Origin: Candidatus Fermentibacter danicus
GTDB lineage: Bacteria; Fermentibacterota; Fermentibacteria; Fermentibacterales; Fermentibacteraceae
Assembly (NCBI GenBank): GCA_001618605.1
Contig: LKHC01000105.1
Location: 13,250-77,249, forward strand
DNA length: 64,000 nucleotides
Reading direction: 5' to 3'
Below the pieces are notes generated by a model, which worked only from the letters and a program-made list of their open reading frames with translations, did no database searches and was not told the DNA's origin. A program made the position numbers and the translations under genes. Shown here piece by piece: positions 7,610 to 16,813 of this stretch; within the stretch, counting starts at the first letter, position 1, and the number at the start of each line of letters is the position of its first letter.

Positions 7610-10600
7610 ATGCTGTCAGAAGAGGAGCTTCCGAGAGACGCCCTGACCGGGCTGCCCGGCCGCGAGTTCATCGAGGTGCTCGATCCTCCGTTCAATGTGC
7701 GGGAAGCCGGTCGGTCATGGTCCGTGCTCATGGTGGATCTGCATGGTCTCGAAGCCGTACTGGAATCCCACGGCAGGCTCGTGGCCGACCAGATCCTCCA
7801 GCAGACCGCATACATGCTGGCCCGCCACACGAAACATTCCGACGAAATCATCCTCTACGAACATGCGCTCTTCGCTCTCGTCCTACCCCGGACGAACAGA
7901 TCCCAGGCGGTGAACCTCGCTCTACGCCTTGCAGGGAATCTCAAGAAGGACGAGTATCCCGAGAACGCCCGGGTTCCCTTCAACCTGGGAATAGCCGAGA
8001 GTTCAGAGGACGACAGGAACCTCTCCGCACTGGTGGAGAGGGCCTTGAAGTCGCTCGATGCATCCAGGGCCATGGGGCCGGGCCGGATCGCAGCATTTCC
8101 CGGCAGCGACGCCTCGCAGGGCAGGCCGGTTTTCGACTATTTCGTGGACAGGGCCGAACAGCTCGAATTCCTCCGGAGAGCCCTGGACTCCTCACTGTCA
8201 GACGGCCTCGAGGCGGTGGCCATCCTGGGGCCTCCCGGAACAGGAAAGACCCGGCTCGCGCTCGAACTCGATCACTATGCGAGATTCCGGGGATGCCTGT
8301 TCGGCCGCGAGAGTCCTCTCGATACCAGGTTCTCCGATGATCCGGACATCCTCGGTGCGATCCTCCGGAAACTGAAGAAGGCGTCCGGAACCGGGCAGCC
8401 TGGCGCTTCCGGGCCAGGGGATTCCGTGGACGGCCTGATCTCCCTCTCCATGACCAGACCGGTGGTGGCGGTGGTGGACGATCTGCAGTCCGCAGGCCAA
8501 GAGGATCTGGAGAGGATCGCCTCCCTGGTCAGGAGGGGAACGGGAGGCAGGATACTGCTCGTCCTGTCGGCGAGAACCCCCCTCCCCGGCCCTGTCTCGG
8601 AGTGGCTCGATACGCTCGGACTCTTCACCAGTCTCAGGAGGCTGGACATCCCGCCCCTCTCCCCGGAAAGCTCTTTCGATCTCGTCAGCCTGGCGCTCGG
8701 AACAACCGGCATGGACAGGGACAGGGTCGAAGAACTGATCAACGCGGCAGGCGGCAATCCCGGGAATCTCGTCGAAATCGCCGCCAACCTCGATCTGTTC
8801 CTCTCCCGCGAGCCCCGGAAGCCCGCCGGTGCGCATCAAAAGGCCTCCCATCCCGCGAGGATGGCCGATCTCATGGCCTTCAGAGCCGAATCCCTGGGCG
8901 TGGAGCTGCGACGGTTCCTGTCCGCGGTGTCGGTCATACCCTGGAGTTTTTCGGAAGACGAGGCGTGCTTCCTCCTCGACGCCGACCGCGCCAAAATCTC
9001 CGGGCTCGCTGCCGAAGCATGCGGATGTCGTCTCCTCGAGGCCGTGGAGAAGGACGATCCGTCTTCCGCAAAGCCGGGGGGCCTGTTCCGCTTCTCCGGA
9101 GAAGCGGTGAGAGCCTTTTTCGAACCCGCCGGCTGCGAACGCAGGATGCTCATGACGAGACTCGGGGATTTCCATTCCGCCTCAGACTGTAGTTCGGCCT
9201 GCAGGGTCAGGAGGTCGGCCTACTGCTACTTCCACGGGCTGGACCCCGCCATGGCGCTTGATTCCATCCTCGCGAGCGCGGACGACGCCGCCAGGCGGAA
9301 TGCTCACAGGGAACGCGAAGAATGGCTCGGACTGTATGTCTCGACTGCCTTGGAAATGACGACTCCCCCACAGGATTTCGTCCAGAGATGCCTCGACCTG
9401 GGCGAACTGGCCAGGCGGCACGGCCGGAGAACCTATGCCATCGAACGATTCCGGACTGCGGCCGCCATGTCGGCGACACCCGAGGAATCGTTCCAGCCGC
9501 TCCTTCTGCTTGGCAAGTGCCTCATCGAATCGGGCGACTTCGCCTCGGCAAAGGGTTGTTTCGACAGGATGGAGGCTCTTCCGTCCCCCAGCCCGGAAGT
9601 AACGATGACGAGCAGGGTGGCGCTCGCACAGCTCATGCATTCCACCGGTCACACGAAGGAGGCGGCGGGCCTGCTCTCCGATGTGGAAGGATGGAGGGAG
9701 GGCGGCATGGAGGGCCTTGGGAGCAGCCGTCTCCGCTCTGAATTCCTCCGCGTCTACGGAACGATCCTGGCCGCCGACGGCGATCCTTCCAGCGGGATCG
9801 GAATGTGCAACGAGGCGCTCGAAATCGCGGAGAAATCAGGGGATGCCCGCGAACAGGTGAAGGTTCTGTCCGCTCTGTCCTGGATCATGGCTCCGGGAGG
9901 AGCATGGGAGGAGCGCTACAGGATACTCAAGAATGCCGGCTCGACAGCCAGGGCGTCCGGCGACATGGAGGGCCTGGCCGGCGTCTGGGCCGGGCTCGGT
10001 TCCGTACACATGTCTCTCAACCAGGTCGAGACCGCCGAGAGCTTTACGGAGAAGGCCGCCCTGCTGGCGGAGAAGGTAGGCTGCCCGGCTCTTGGTGTCG
10101 ATTCCGAGATCATCACAGGTCTCGCCGAACTCCACAGGGGAGAGAAGGAGACCGCTCTGAGACGCTTCAGCGCCGCGCTGGAGAGCGCAAACAGGCTGGG
10201 TGACGCCAGGAGTTCGCTCGTGTGCAGCATGAATGCCGCCAGGATACTGGGTTCGCTGGGAAGCCACGCCCAGGCCAGGGCCCTCCTCGAATCGCTCGAT
10301 GCCGTTGGCGTCCCCGCCCGTGCGGGCAGACGCCTCCACGCCGATCTGTCCTTCTGCAAGGGAGTCGTAGAGTACCAGGCAAGTGCGGTGGAGGGACCGG
10401 ATACCCTCAACGAGGCGCTGGACCATATCAGGCTGGCCAGATCGCTCTACTCGCCCAATGACTCCCTGGCCGACCTCGAAGCGGCATGGTTCGAGGCCAG
10501 GTGCCTGCGGGACCTCGGTTACGGAAGCGAATCGGCCGCCCTCGCGGAAGAGTCGTGCCGCAGGATCGGCAGGCTCATGGACAGCGTCGACAGCTCCTTC

Positions 10601-10708
10601 GTAAGAGAGGACTTCGGACAGACCGACTTCATCATGGGTCTGCTCATGCTGGGCTGCGATGCGGGTGCGGGAGTCCGACGGCCCCCGCACACGGCCTCCC
10701 GGCGCTGA
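7610..10708 (+). CDS. Degenerate GGDEF - AAA ATPase - TPR signalling protein
   Basis: A soluble protein of 1032 residues. Residues 1-165 follow the GGDEF fold, opening with DALTGLPGREF and ending like the conserved ALYxAK helix, but the catalytic GGDEF is replaced by EHALF, so cyclase activity is unlikely. Next is an AAA_16-type ATPase with Walker A GPPGTGKT (about 206-213) and Walker B VVAVVDD. From about residue 560 to the end the protein is helical repeats of TPR type. This layout resembles the MalT/AfsR-like STAND regulators but has no recognisable DNA-binding domain. GGAGG at 7597 lies 8 bases before ATG 7610 and decides the start over GTG 7604. It faces the cyclase/AAA/TPR gene, which is of nearly equal size. 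Confidence 0.85.
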   Translation: MLSEEELPRDALTGLPGREFIEVLDPPFNVREAGRSWSVLMVDLHGLEAVLESHGRLVADQILQQTAYMLARHTKHSDEIILYEHALFALVLPRTNRSQAVNLALRLAGNLKKDEYPENARVPFNLGIAESSEDDRNLSALVERALKSLDASRAMGPGRIAAFPGSDASQGRPVFDYFVDRAEQLEFLRRALDSSLSDGLEAVAILGPPGTGKTRLALELDHYARFRGCLFGRESPLDTRFSDDPDILGAILRKLKKASGTGQPGASGPGDSVDGLISLSMTRPVVAVVDDLQSAGQEDLERIASLVRRGTGGRILLVLSARTPLPGPVSEWLDTLGLFTSLRRLDIPPLSPESSFDLVSLALGTTGMDRDRVEELINAAGGNPGNLVEIAANLDLFLSREPRKPAGAHQKASHPARMADLMAFRAESLGVELRRFLSAVSVIPWSFSEDEACFLLDADRAKISGLAAEACGCRLLEAVEKDDPSSAKPGGLFRFSGEAVRAFFEPAGCERRMLMTRLGDFHSASDCSSACRVRRSAYCYFHGLDPAMALDSILASADDAARRNAHREREEWLGLYVSTALEMTTPPQDFVQRCLDLGELARRHGRRTYAIERFRTAAAMSATPEESFQPLLLLGKCLIESGDFASAKGCFDRMEALPSPSPEVTMTSRVALAQLMHSTGHTKEAAGLLSDVEGWREGGMEGLGSSRLRSEFLRVYGTILAADGDPSSGIGMCNEALEIAEKSGDAREQVKVLSALSWIMAPGGAWEERYRILKNAGSTARASGDMEGLAGVWAGLGSVHMSLNQVETAESFTEKAALLAEKVGCPALGVDSEIITGLAELHRGEKETALRRFSAALESANRLGDARSSLVCSMNAARILGSLGSHAQARALLESLDAVGVPARAGRRLHADLSFCKGVVEYQASAVEGPDTLNEALDHIRLARSLYSPNDSLADLEAAWFEARCLRDLGYGSESAALAEESCRRIGRLMDSVDSSFVREDFGQTDFIMGLLMLGCDAGAGVRRPPHTASRR

Positions 10709-10801
10709 CGAGTCTTCACCTCCGAATCAGGAACGACCCCTCGGATCTTCCGCACCGGTTCGCAGCCGAGCTTCACGTTTCCTGCGGATCGGGAGGCTGG
10801 T

Positions 10802-10820
10802 TCCGGAGACGCGCTCCGGA
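10802..10820. terminator. Hairpin between convergent giant genes
   Basis: TCCGGAG and CTCCGGA form a 7-bp stem with a 5-base loop in the 118-base gap between the two convergent genes. No T-run follows in either direction; a weak bidirectional terminator is possible. Confidence 0.4.
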
Positions 10821-10826
10821 CAGGCG

Positions 10827-13800
10827 TCAGTCTGGAGGGCAGCCGGGAGGGAGAGGGACGTCGCCTTCCGGGACGCCCTTCCTTATCAACAGATCCCTGA
10901 GTTCCTTCAGAGGTTCCGAGGCGGGGTATGCGATCTTCATTTCGATGGTGATCGAGAGCACGGTGCCGTAGAGGGCCACGGCAGCGTCGATGGAACCGGC
11001 CTCGGCCTCCACCATGCCGAGGAAGGCGCCGGAGCTGATCCTTCCGTACGGGTAACGGACGGCTTCGAACAGCCTCAGGGAATCCTCGAGGTGCAGCCTC
11101 GCCCTGTTCAGATCTCCGTCGCGAAGATAGATGCAGCCCAGGTTCTCGAGCGATTTGCCCTCGTTGACCTGGCTCCCGGTCTCCCTGTGAATCATCAGGG
11201 CCTGCCGCAGAACCCTTTTGGCTCCGTCGAAATCGCCCGTGTCGATGAAGCACTTGCCGAGGTTGTTAAGGGTCACTCCCTGGTCCCTGCGCTCCCCCGT
11301 GCTCTCCTGCAGGGCCAGTGCAGCCTGCAGCTTCTCGATCGCGGAATCGGACCGCCCCGACATCCCGTCGAGAATGCCCAGCTTTACGAGCGCCTGGGCC
11401 TTCACGCCCGGGAAGCGGGTGCCTTCCACCAGGGTGAGCGCCTTGTTCAGGAACGGCTCCGCTCCAGCGAGATTCCCCGAACTGATGAGGATAGTTCCTA
11501 TATTATTGTAGACCTTGGACATGGCATCGACGCGCCCGGTCTTCTCGAAGAGGCTGTAGGCTCTCTTGAACAGTTCGATGGCTTCGGTACGGCTTCTTGT
11601 CCACTGGAGGGCCTTCTCGGTCAGAAGAGCCGCTTCCAGTTCCGTGTCCCCGGCCACCGCTGCGGCGGCGAGACCCTCCGCGCACAGGCTCTCCGCCTCG
11701 TCGGCCTTTCCCTGGAACAATTTCAGCCTGCTGAGGATCTGCAGGACCATGCCGGCCCTTCCCGGCATCTCCATCTCCCTTGCCAGCTCGATCTCCTCCA
11801 GCAGAGCCTCCTCGAGTCCTTCGCAACGGCTCGTGCCCTTGAAGGATTCGCGGATGATCCGAAGCGCTTCGAGCCTGAGTGTCGTCTTCTCCTCTCCGTC
11901 TGGCAGCCCCTTGAGCCATTTGAGAGCGTTCGAGGCCCATTTCGCCGCCGTACCGTGCTGCATCGACTCCGACGCTTCGAGGGCCGCCCGGACGGCCCAC
12001 CTGGATGCCTCGTCGTAATCCCCGGCCCCGGACAGGTGCCTGGCCACCATGCCGGCTTCGCCCTGCCGGATCTCGGCGGATGCGACGAGAACCTCCGCCG
12101 CACACTTGTGCACGAGCGTCCTGTTCTGGAAGAGAAGGCCGTCATAGGCCGCCTTCATTGACAGTTCGTCGTTCGCCAGCACGGTTTCGACTCCGTCCAC
12201 GATCTGCCTGGAGAGAATCCCGAGAGACGCGAGGTCCTTCAGGTCGGTCGCAGGGTCCGACTGGCCCAGCCTCACGGCGGTGGACGCGTAGATATCAGCC
12301 GGGAATTCGAATCCGAGGACTGCGGATATCTGCAGAGCCTTCCTGAGCCTTGTGGGCAGCCGGTCGATCCTCGATCTGACGGCGCCCGAGAGCGACAAGG
12401 GGATGCGTCCCTCCTCCGGAGGGGAGCGCAGGAGCCATCCACCCCCCGTTTCCTCCATCACTCCGGTTTCGATCAGATCGAGCAGTATTTCCCGTGCGAA
12501 CCGGGGGTTGCCGCCGGCCCGGCGTACGACGAAGCGCCTGAGATCCTCGGAGAGCTCGTCGCAGGAGTCGTAATCGAGCATGGAAGCGAGTATCGAACAG
12601 ATATCCTTGTCAGGCATGGGATTCAGGTCGATCCTGCATACGGCGGCGTAGTTCTCGTGAACCGAAGGCCTCGAGGCCTCCGACTCCCCGGAGGGGCGCC
12701 CGGCGCAGAGCGCGACCATGCCTTCGGGGGAGTCGCAGTTGGCGAGGGTGAACTCCAGAGCGTCCATGGAGGCCTGATCCAGCCACTGACAGTCGTCCGC
12801 GACGAACAGAATTTCCCCGGCGGTTTTCGAGGCGTTGAGCACGTAATCCCTTATCGCCCGGCAGACGTCCTCGTGAGAGAACGCCATGTCGCCGGCGTCC
12901 GTGACTCTTCCCTTCAGCATCGAGAGAAGCTGCGACGGATCGGGGAAACCCTGTCCTTCCGCCACGGAGGGGGAAGAGAGGAGAGAGGTCCAGTACGAGT
13001 ATGGCCTGGAGCCGAAGGGAAACACTCTGCCCTCGAGGATCGAGATGCCGGGGCGCTTCATCCGGACGGTTGCAACTAGCTCGCGGAGCAGCCGGCTCTT
13101 CCCGGAGCCTGCATCGCCGCCGATGAGGCAGAGGCGATGGCGGACACCGCCGCGGGGGTTCAGGGGCGGATCGAGGGGGGTCGCCAGGAAGTCCGAGAAG
13201 ACGGCGAGTTCGGCGGAGCGCCCTGTCAGCACGGGCTCGGGCAGGCGGGACGCCTTCCTGATCCTTGCCGTCTGGAGGCGTCCGGGGCCGGCGATTCTGT
13301 AGGTTCTGACAGGCTTGACCCTGCCTCGGATCATCATCTCTCCGAGGTCCTCCCACTCGAAGAGATCGCCGCACTCCTCACGCACGCGGGAAGTCGCGAG
13401 AGCCGTGCCCGGCTCCGCGGCCTGTTCGAGCCTGGACGCGACGTTGACTTCGTCGCCCAGCACGGTGAGGTGACCCGATGGATCGGGCGCCAGCGTGACG
13501 GGGCCGTAGTTGAGCCCCACCCTCCCGGACAGGTTGAAGCCGTGCTTCTCCATGACCGAGCTGATCTCCTTGAGAGAATCGATGAGACGCAGAGCGCAGG
13601 CGACGGCTCTGGCACAGTCGTTTTCGCTGCAGACGGTAGAGCCGAAGAGCGCCATCATGCGGTCGCCCTCGAATCTGTCGACTATGCCTCCGTCGGCCTC
13701 CACCCGGGACGAGAGAGCGCGCATGACGCCAGTCGATATCCTGTGGAGCGTTTCGTGGTCGAGTTTCTCGGAGAGAGCGGTGAATCCTGCAAGGTCGAGG

Positions 13801-13922
13801 AAGAGGACGGCGATCTCGCGCCTTTCGCCGGGAAGGAGCTGCTGCACTGGATGAGACAACGGATCGCGGGATGCCAGTCTATCGAGATCCCTTCCGAGGA
13901 GGTCGATCCAGTTCTCTGCCAT
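10827..13922 (-). CDS. Class III nucleotidyl cyclase - AAA ATPase - TPR protein
   Basis: A soluble 1031-residue protein. The N-terminal domain (residues 30-210) is a class III adenylate/guanylate cyclase: metal aspartates in FLDLAGFTALSE and FEGDRMMALFG, and the catalytic Asn and Arg in LGDEVNVASRLE. The purine-binding lysine usual in VDKFxGD is arginine here (VDRFEGD), which may alter activity or substrate. An AAA_16 ATPase follows, with Walker A GGDAGSGKS and Walker B ILFVADDCQWLD. The C-terminal half is TPR repeats, several ending in the canonical form (NNLGKCFIDTGDFDGAKRVL). ATG at 13922 has GGAGG 3 bases away; TTG at 13943 is an alternative. It is known as a common architecture of bacterial signalling ATPases; its input is unknown. 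Confidence 0.9.
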   Translation of the reverse strand: MAENWIDLLGRDLDRLASRDPLSHPVQQLLPGERREIAVLFLDLAGFTALSEKLDHETLHRISTGVMRALSSRVEADGGIVDRFEGDRMMALFGSTVCSENDCARAVACALRLIDSLKEISSVMEKHGFNLSGRVGLNYGPVTLAPDPSGHLTVLGDEVNVASRLEQAAEPGTALATSRVREECGDLFEWEDLGEMMIRGRVKPVRTYRIAGPGRLQTARIRKASRLPEPVLTGRSAELAVFSDFLATPLDPPLNPRGGVRHRLCLIGGDAGSGKSRLLRELVATVRMKRPGISILEGRVFPFGSRPYSYWTSLLSSPSVAEGQGFPDPSQLLSMLKGRVTDAGDMAFSHEDVCRAIRDYVLNASKTAGEILFVADDCQWLDQASMDALEFTLANCDSPEGMVALCAGRPSGESEASRPSVHENYAAVCRIDLNPMPDKDICSILASMLDYDSCDELSEDLRRFVVRRAGGNPRFAREILLDLIETGVMEETGGGWLLRSPPEEGRIPLSLSGAVRSRIDRLPTRLRKALQISAVLGFEFPADIYASTAVRLGQSDPATDLKDLASLGILSRQIVDGVETVLANDELSMKAAYDGLLFQNRTLVHKCAAEVLVASAEIRQGEAGMVARHLSGAGDYDEASRWAVRAALEASESMQHGTAAKWASNALKWLKGLPDGEEKTTLRLEALRIIRESFKGTSRCEGLEEALLEEIELAREMEMPGRAGMVLQILSRLKLFQGKADEAESLCAEGLAAAAVAGDTELEAALLTEKALQWTRSRTEAIELFKRAYSLFEKTGRVDAMSKVYNNIGTILISSGNLAGAEPFLNKALTLVEGTRFPGVKAQALVKLGILDGMSGRSDSAIEKLQAALALQESTGERRDQGVTLNNLGKCFIDTGDFDGAKRVLRQALMIHRETGSQVNEGKSLENLGCIYLRDGDLNRARLHLEDSLRLFEAVRYPYGRISSGAFLGMVEAEAGSIDAAVALYGTVLSITIEMKIAYPASEPLKELRDLLIRKGVPEGDVPLPPGCPPD

Positions 13923-14032
13923 TCCCCTCCAGCGTGCAGACAATCCGTTGGCGAAACACTACGCCTCGATACTAACCGAGTCGACAGCCGGGGTCTAGCC
14001 CGTGTTCCGCCCTCCTCCGATCCGGGAACGGA

Positions 14033-15820
14033 TCACTTCGAGACCCAGAAACCGCCCATCGCGAGGTTGTCTATGCCGCTAGCCATGAAGGTTTTAAGCG
14101 CATCCGAAGGGCTGCTTACGATCGGTTCTCCCCTGAGGTTGAAGCTCGTGTTCACTATCACCCTAGCTCCGGTGGCCTCTCCAAACCTGCGTATGACTTC
14201 GCTGTATCGTGGATTCCAGTCCCTGCGCACGGTCTGGAGCCTCCCCGTTCCCATGTGGTTCACCGCCGGGGCGAGGTCGGCATGCTCCTGTCTCCACGGG
14301 TGGACAGTCAGCATGAACCTGGCCGGATAGTTGAGCTTCGACCCGTCGAATCCCTCGAAATAGACAGGGGCGTCCTCCTCGGCGAGGACGGGGGCGAACG
14401 GCCGGAACGGCTCTCTGAACTTGATCTTGCGGTTGATGGTATCCTTCATGGCCGCATCGCGGGGATCGGCGAGGATGGAGCGGTTGCCGAGGGCCCTCGG
14501 CCCCCACTCGAACCTTCCCTGGTGGAAGCCTATCACGGCTCCGTCGATCAGGGCGTCCACCGTGCGGTCGATCAGGGCGTCCTCGTCCATCTCGGTGAAC
14601 GGCAGGCCGGACTCACGCAGGGAGGCCGCCGTCTCCGAATCGGAGTACTCGGCCCCCCAGTACGCATTCTCCATGACGAACGCGCCGGGCTTGCCGAAGA
14701 TGACCTGCCAGGCGTAGAGCGCGGCTCCCAGCGCTCCCCCCGCATCCCCCGCGGCGGGCTGGATGAAAACCTCGTCGAAGCCGGCCTCTCTCTGCACGAT
14801 ACCGTTGGCCACCGAGTTCAGGGCTACGCCTCCGGCCATGCAGAGGGTTCTGGCGCCGGTGTCCTCCCTGAGCTTCCCGGCAAGCCCCAGGATCAGTTCC
14901 TCCGTCACCTTCTGGATGCTCGCGGCTACGTCCGCGTAATGCTGGCTCGACTTTACGGCAGGATCGGACGGACTGGCCGTTCCGGGATCGGTCATGACGG
15001 TGATGAAGGGGGCCTCGGGTCTCCGCGGCTCACCGAGGAGGTCGACGAGCCTGTGCGAGAAGCTCCTCCCGGCCGACCTGTGATACTCGAAGTAGTCCAT
15101 GTCCAGGGTGAAGCTGCCGTCCCTGTGGATCCGCACGATCCTGTCGAGGATGAGGTCGCGGAACCTGGGCTCCCCGTATGGGGCCATGCCCATCACCTTG
15201 TACTCGCCCTCGTTGACCTGGAAGCCCAGGAACGCAGTGAAGGCGGAGTATAGAAGCCCGATGGAGTGCGGGAACCTGTGTTCCCTGTCCAGCCTGATCC
15301 AGCTTCCGCAATCCGCCGCACGCGAGTTCCTGCCGACCCCCGATGCCGTGGTCGTCCACTCCCCCACCCCGTCGATGGTCAGCAGCGCGGTGTCCTCGTC
15401 GTGGAAGGGGCTGGAGAAGAGGGCGCTGGCGGCATGTGCGACATGGTGGTCGACGAACATGATCCTGCCGGGGTCGATTCCCAGCTCCCTCTGGATGTGG
15501 GACTTGATCCAGAGTTTCTGGTCGAACCAGTTGACCATGGCCTCGGTGAAGCTCTTCCGCGACATCGGGAAGGTTGCCAGGGAGGATGTGAGTATTCTCT
15601 CGAACTTCACGAGCGGTTTTTCGTAGAAGACCACGCAGTCGAGATCCGCGGCCTCGATCCCGGCGCGGGAGAGACAGAACGAGATCGCCCTGCGGGGGAA
15701 CCCCTCGTCGTTCTTGATCCTGCTGAAGCGCTCCTCCTGCGCCGCGGCGACCAGCCGTCCGTCCGAGAGAAGGGCGGCTGCGGAATCGTGATAGTAGCAG
15801 CTCAATCCAAGGATGTTCAC
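14033..15820 (-). CDS. O-carbamoyltransferase (NodU/CmcH/TobZ family)
   Basis: A 595-residue enzyme that transfers a carbamoyl group from carbamoyl phosphate, by way of carbamoyl-AMP, to a hydroxyl of a sugar or other metabolite. The N-terminal ASKHA-like domain begins ILGLSCYYHDSAAALLSDG and carries VDHHVAHAASALFSSPF. The C-terminal YrdC-like part has MAGGVALNSVANG and GRFEWGPRALGNRSILADPR, all family hallmarks. The frame is open to 16114, but GTG at 15820, 6 bases after GAGAGG, starts the protein at its conserved N-terminus. It follows an SxtJ-like and a DUF5989-like gene, the usual companions of this enzyme branch. The acceptor is unknown; no glycosyltransferase lies beside it. Confidence 0.93.
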   Translation of the reverse strand: MNILGLSCYYHDSAAALLSDGRLVAAAQEERFSRIKNDEGFPRRAISFCLSRAGIEAADLDCVVFYEKPLVKFERILTSSLATFPMSRKSFTEAMVNWFDQKLWIKSHIQRELGIDPGRIMFVDHHVAHAASALFSSPFHDEDTALLTIDGVGEWTTTASGVGRNSRAADCGSWIRLDREHRFPHSIGLLYSAFTAFLGFQVNEGEYKVMGMAPYGEPRFRDLILDRIVRIHRDGSFTLDMDYFEYHRSAGRSFSHRLVDLLGEPRRPEAPFITVMTDPGTASPSDPAVKSSQHYADVAASIQKVTEELILGLAGKLREDTGARTLCMAGGVALNSVANGIVQREAGFDEVFIQPAAGDAGGALGAALYAWQVIFGKPGAFVMENAYWGAEYSDSETAASLRESGLPFTEMDEDALIDRTVDALIDGAVIGFHQGRFEWGPRALGNRSILADPRDAAMKDTINRKIKFREPFRPFAPVLAEEDAPVYFEGFDGSKLNYPARFMLTVHPWRQEHADLAPAVNHMGTGRLQTVRRDWNPRYSEVIRRFGEATGARVIVNTSFNLRGEPIVSSPSDALKTFMASGIDNLAMGGFWVSK

Positions 15821-15830
15821 GACTGGCCTC

Positions 15831-16334
15831 TCAGTACTGCCTGAGGCATTCTTCGCCCGTTCGGCCCGACGGGGGTCTGGGCACCCAGCCGGAAGCCGCG
15901 CCGGCGCGTCTTCGCAGGGGATCTCCGGCGAGGCGCAGCAGGATGCCGAACGGAGCGAACACGGTGAAGTAGAAGAAACCCAGCAGCACGCGGCCCTGGA
16001 AGCCGCCCATCCTGTGGGCGAACCTCTTCCAGGCCGCCCATGCCCTGCGGGCGGGACCGGCGGCTTCCGCAGGCTCCACGCGGGCGGCCGGATACTTCGA
16101 TCGGAACAGTGCACACGAGGCGCTTCCGCACAGGAAGCCAGACAGCAGTGCGACGCCCGCCGCTGCTAGGTGCCCGGGGTCGTATCCGGGCGCGAACAGC
16201 AGGACGGACCAGAGTATGGGGATGCCTATGAGGTCGACGGCGTCAGGCACCGGGAGCCTTCTTCCGCCGGCCCAGGCGGCGGCGCCCGCGGACCATCCCG
16301 CGAGCCCGAGCAGGATTGTCAGAACTATCGTCAC
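15831..16334 (-). CDS. SxtJ-like membrane protein
   Basis: A 167-residue membrane protein with hydrophobic segments near the N-terminus, in the middle (IGIPILWSVLLFAPG, AAAGVALLSGFLCGSASCAL) and near the C-terminus (LLGFFYFTVFAPFGILLRLAG). The last segment, with a basic approach and RLAGDPLRR after it, is the recognisable part of the SxtJ family found beside carbamoyltransferases. The frame runs up to 16469, but GTG at 16334, behind a GGGGGC stretch, starts directly before the first helix and leaves a 17-base gap to the previous stop. It ends 10 bases before the carbamoyltransferase GTG. Biochemical function is unknown; a membrane anchor or partner for the enzyme is a guess. Confidence 0.75.
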   Translation of the reverse strand: MTIVLTILLGLAGWSAGAAAWAGGRRLPVPDAVDLIGIPILWSVLLFAPGYDPGHLAAAGVALLSGFLCGSASCALFRSKYPAARVEPAEAAGPARRAWAAWKRFAHRMGGFQGRVLLGFFYFTVFAPFGILLRLAGDPLRRRAGAASGWVPRPPSGRTGEECLRQY

Positions 16335-16351
16335 GCTTCGAGCCCCCGGGA

Positions 16352-16528
16352 CTAGAACAGGGTGTAGATGAAGGGCGCCACGGCGGAGCCCTGCGCGAAT
16401 ATGAGCAGCGCCGCGACCAGCAGCAGCACAAGGACCATCGGGATCATCCAGTAGAGCTTCCTGCTCCACAGGAACGCCAGCAGCTCGCCCACGATCCCGA
16501 GACGAGACATCAATCCGCCGCCGGACAC
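16352..16528 (-). CDS. DUF5989-like small membrane protein (58 aa)
   Basis: A short gene between the pyrophosphatase and the SxtJ-like gene. It encodes a 58-residue protein: a polar N-terminus, then LGIVGELLAFLWSRKLYWMI, a long hydrophobic helix and the C-terminus SAVAPFIYTLF. That build (FLW-RKxxW, helix, GSAxAPFIYTLF) is the DUF5989 pattern known to accompany SxtJ and carbamoyltransferase genes. GTG at 16528 has an excellent AAGGAGGT ribosome site 4-5 bases upstream; an internal ATG at 16510 is less well placed. It is the first gene of a three-gene operon. No function is known for the family. Confidence 0.85.
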   Translation of the reverse strand: MSGGGLMSRLGIVGELLAFLWSRKLYWMIPMVLVLLLVAALLIFAQGSAVAPFIYTLF

Positions 16529-16552
16529 AACGACCTCCTTCAGAAGAAGTGT

Positions 16553-16582
16553 TAGTTAAGGCCTGACGCGGTGGTTTGTCAA
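16553..16582 (-). promoter_or_regulatory. Candidate promoter of the carbamoyltransferase operon
   Basis: On the minus strand a perfect TTGACA (16582-16577) is followed after 18 bases by TAACTA (16558-16553). Transcription would start near 16546, a short distance before the GTG of the DUF5989-like gene. The -10 match is imperfect. Confidence 0.45.
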
Positions 16583-16768
16583 GCCGACCCGGGAATTACC
16601 ATGCAGCAATCCCTCTGACGGAACCCCGGCAGGTCGGCGCCGGTCTTCACCCCGCCGCCGTCTTGCGGCTGACTCCTTTCGCTCCGGAGCCGGCCCGGCG
16701 ACGGCCCGGAGTTCGAGCGACTCGCAGAGTGGTTCCAGGCATGGATCCGGGGCGGATGCAGAACGGGA

Positions 16769-16793
16769 GAGGGGCGGCCTCCGGCCACCCCTC
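16769..16793 (-). terminator. Hairpin downstream of the pyrophosphatase gene
   Basis: An 11-bp stem (GAGGGGTGGCC on the minus strand, one G-T wobble) with a 3-base loop starts 21 bases past the hppA stop. The following sequence has only scattered T residues. It separates hppA from the carbamoyltransferase promoter. Confidence 0.55.
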
Positions 16794-16813
16794 CGCACAT
16801 CGGAACAAAAGAC

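Noticed and set aside
10659-12161. 500-residue open frame antisense to the cyclase/AAA/TPR gene
   Set aside because: Lies wholly against a clearly coding gene, with no recognisable domain. High GC content makes such antisense frames common.
14019-14034. 6-bp hairpin GATCCG/CGGATC with GGAA loop at the carbamoyltransferase stop
   Set aside because: Overlaps the stop codon, is short and lacks a T-run; not enough for a terminator call.
15821-16114. Extended N-terminus of the carbamoyltransferase
   Set aside because: Overlaps the SxtJ-like gene in another frame and does not resemble the family; GTG 15820 begins the conserved region.
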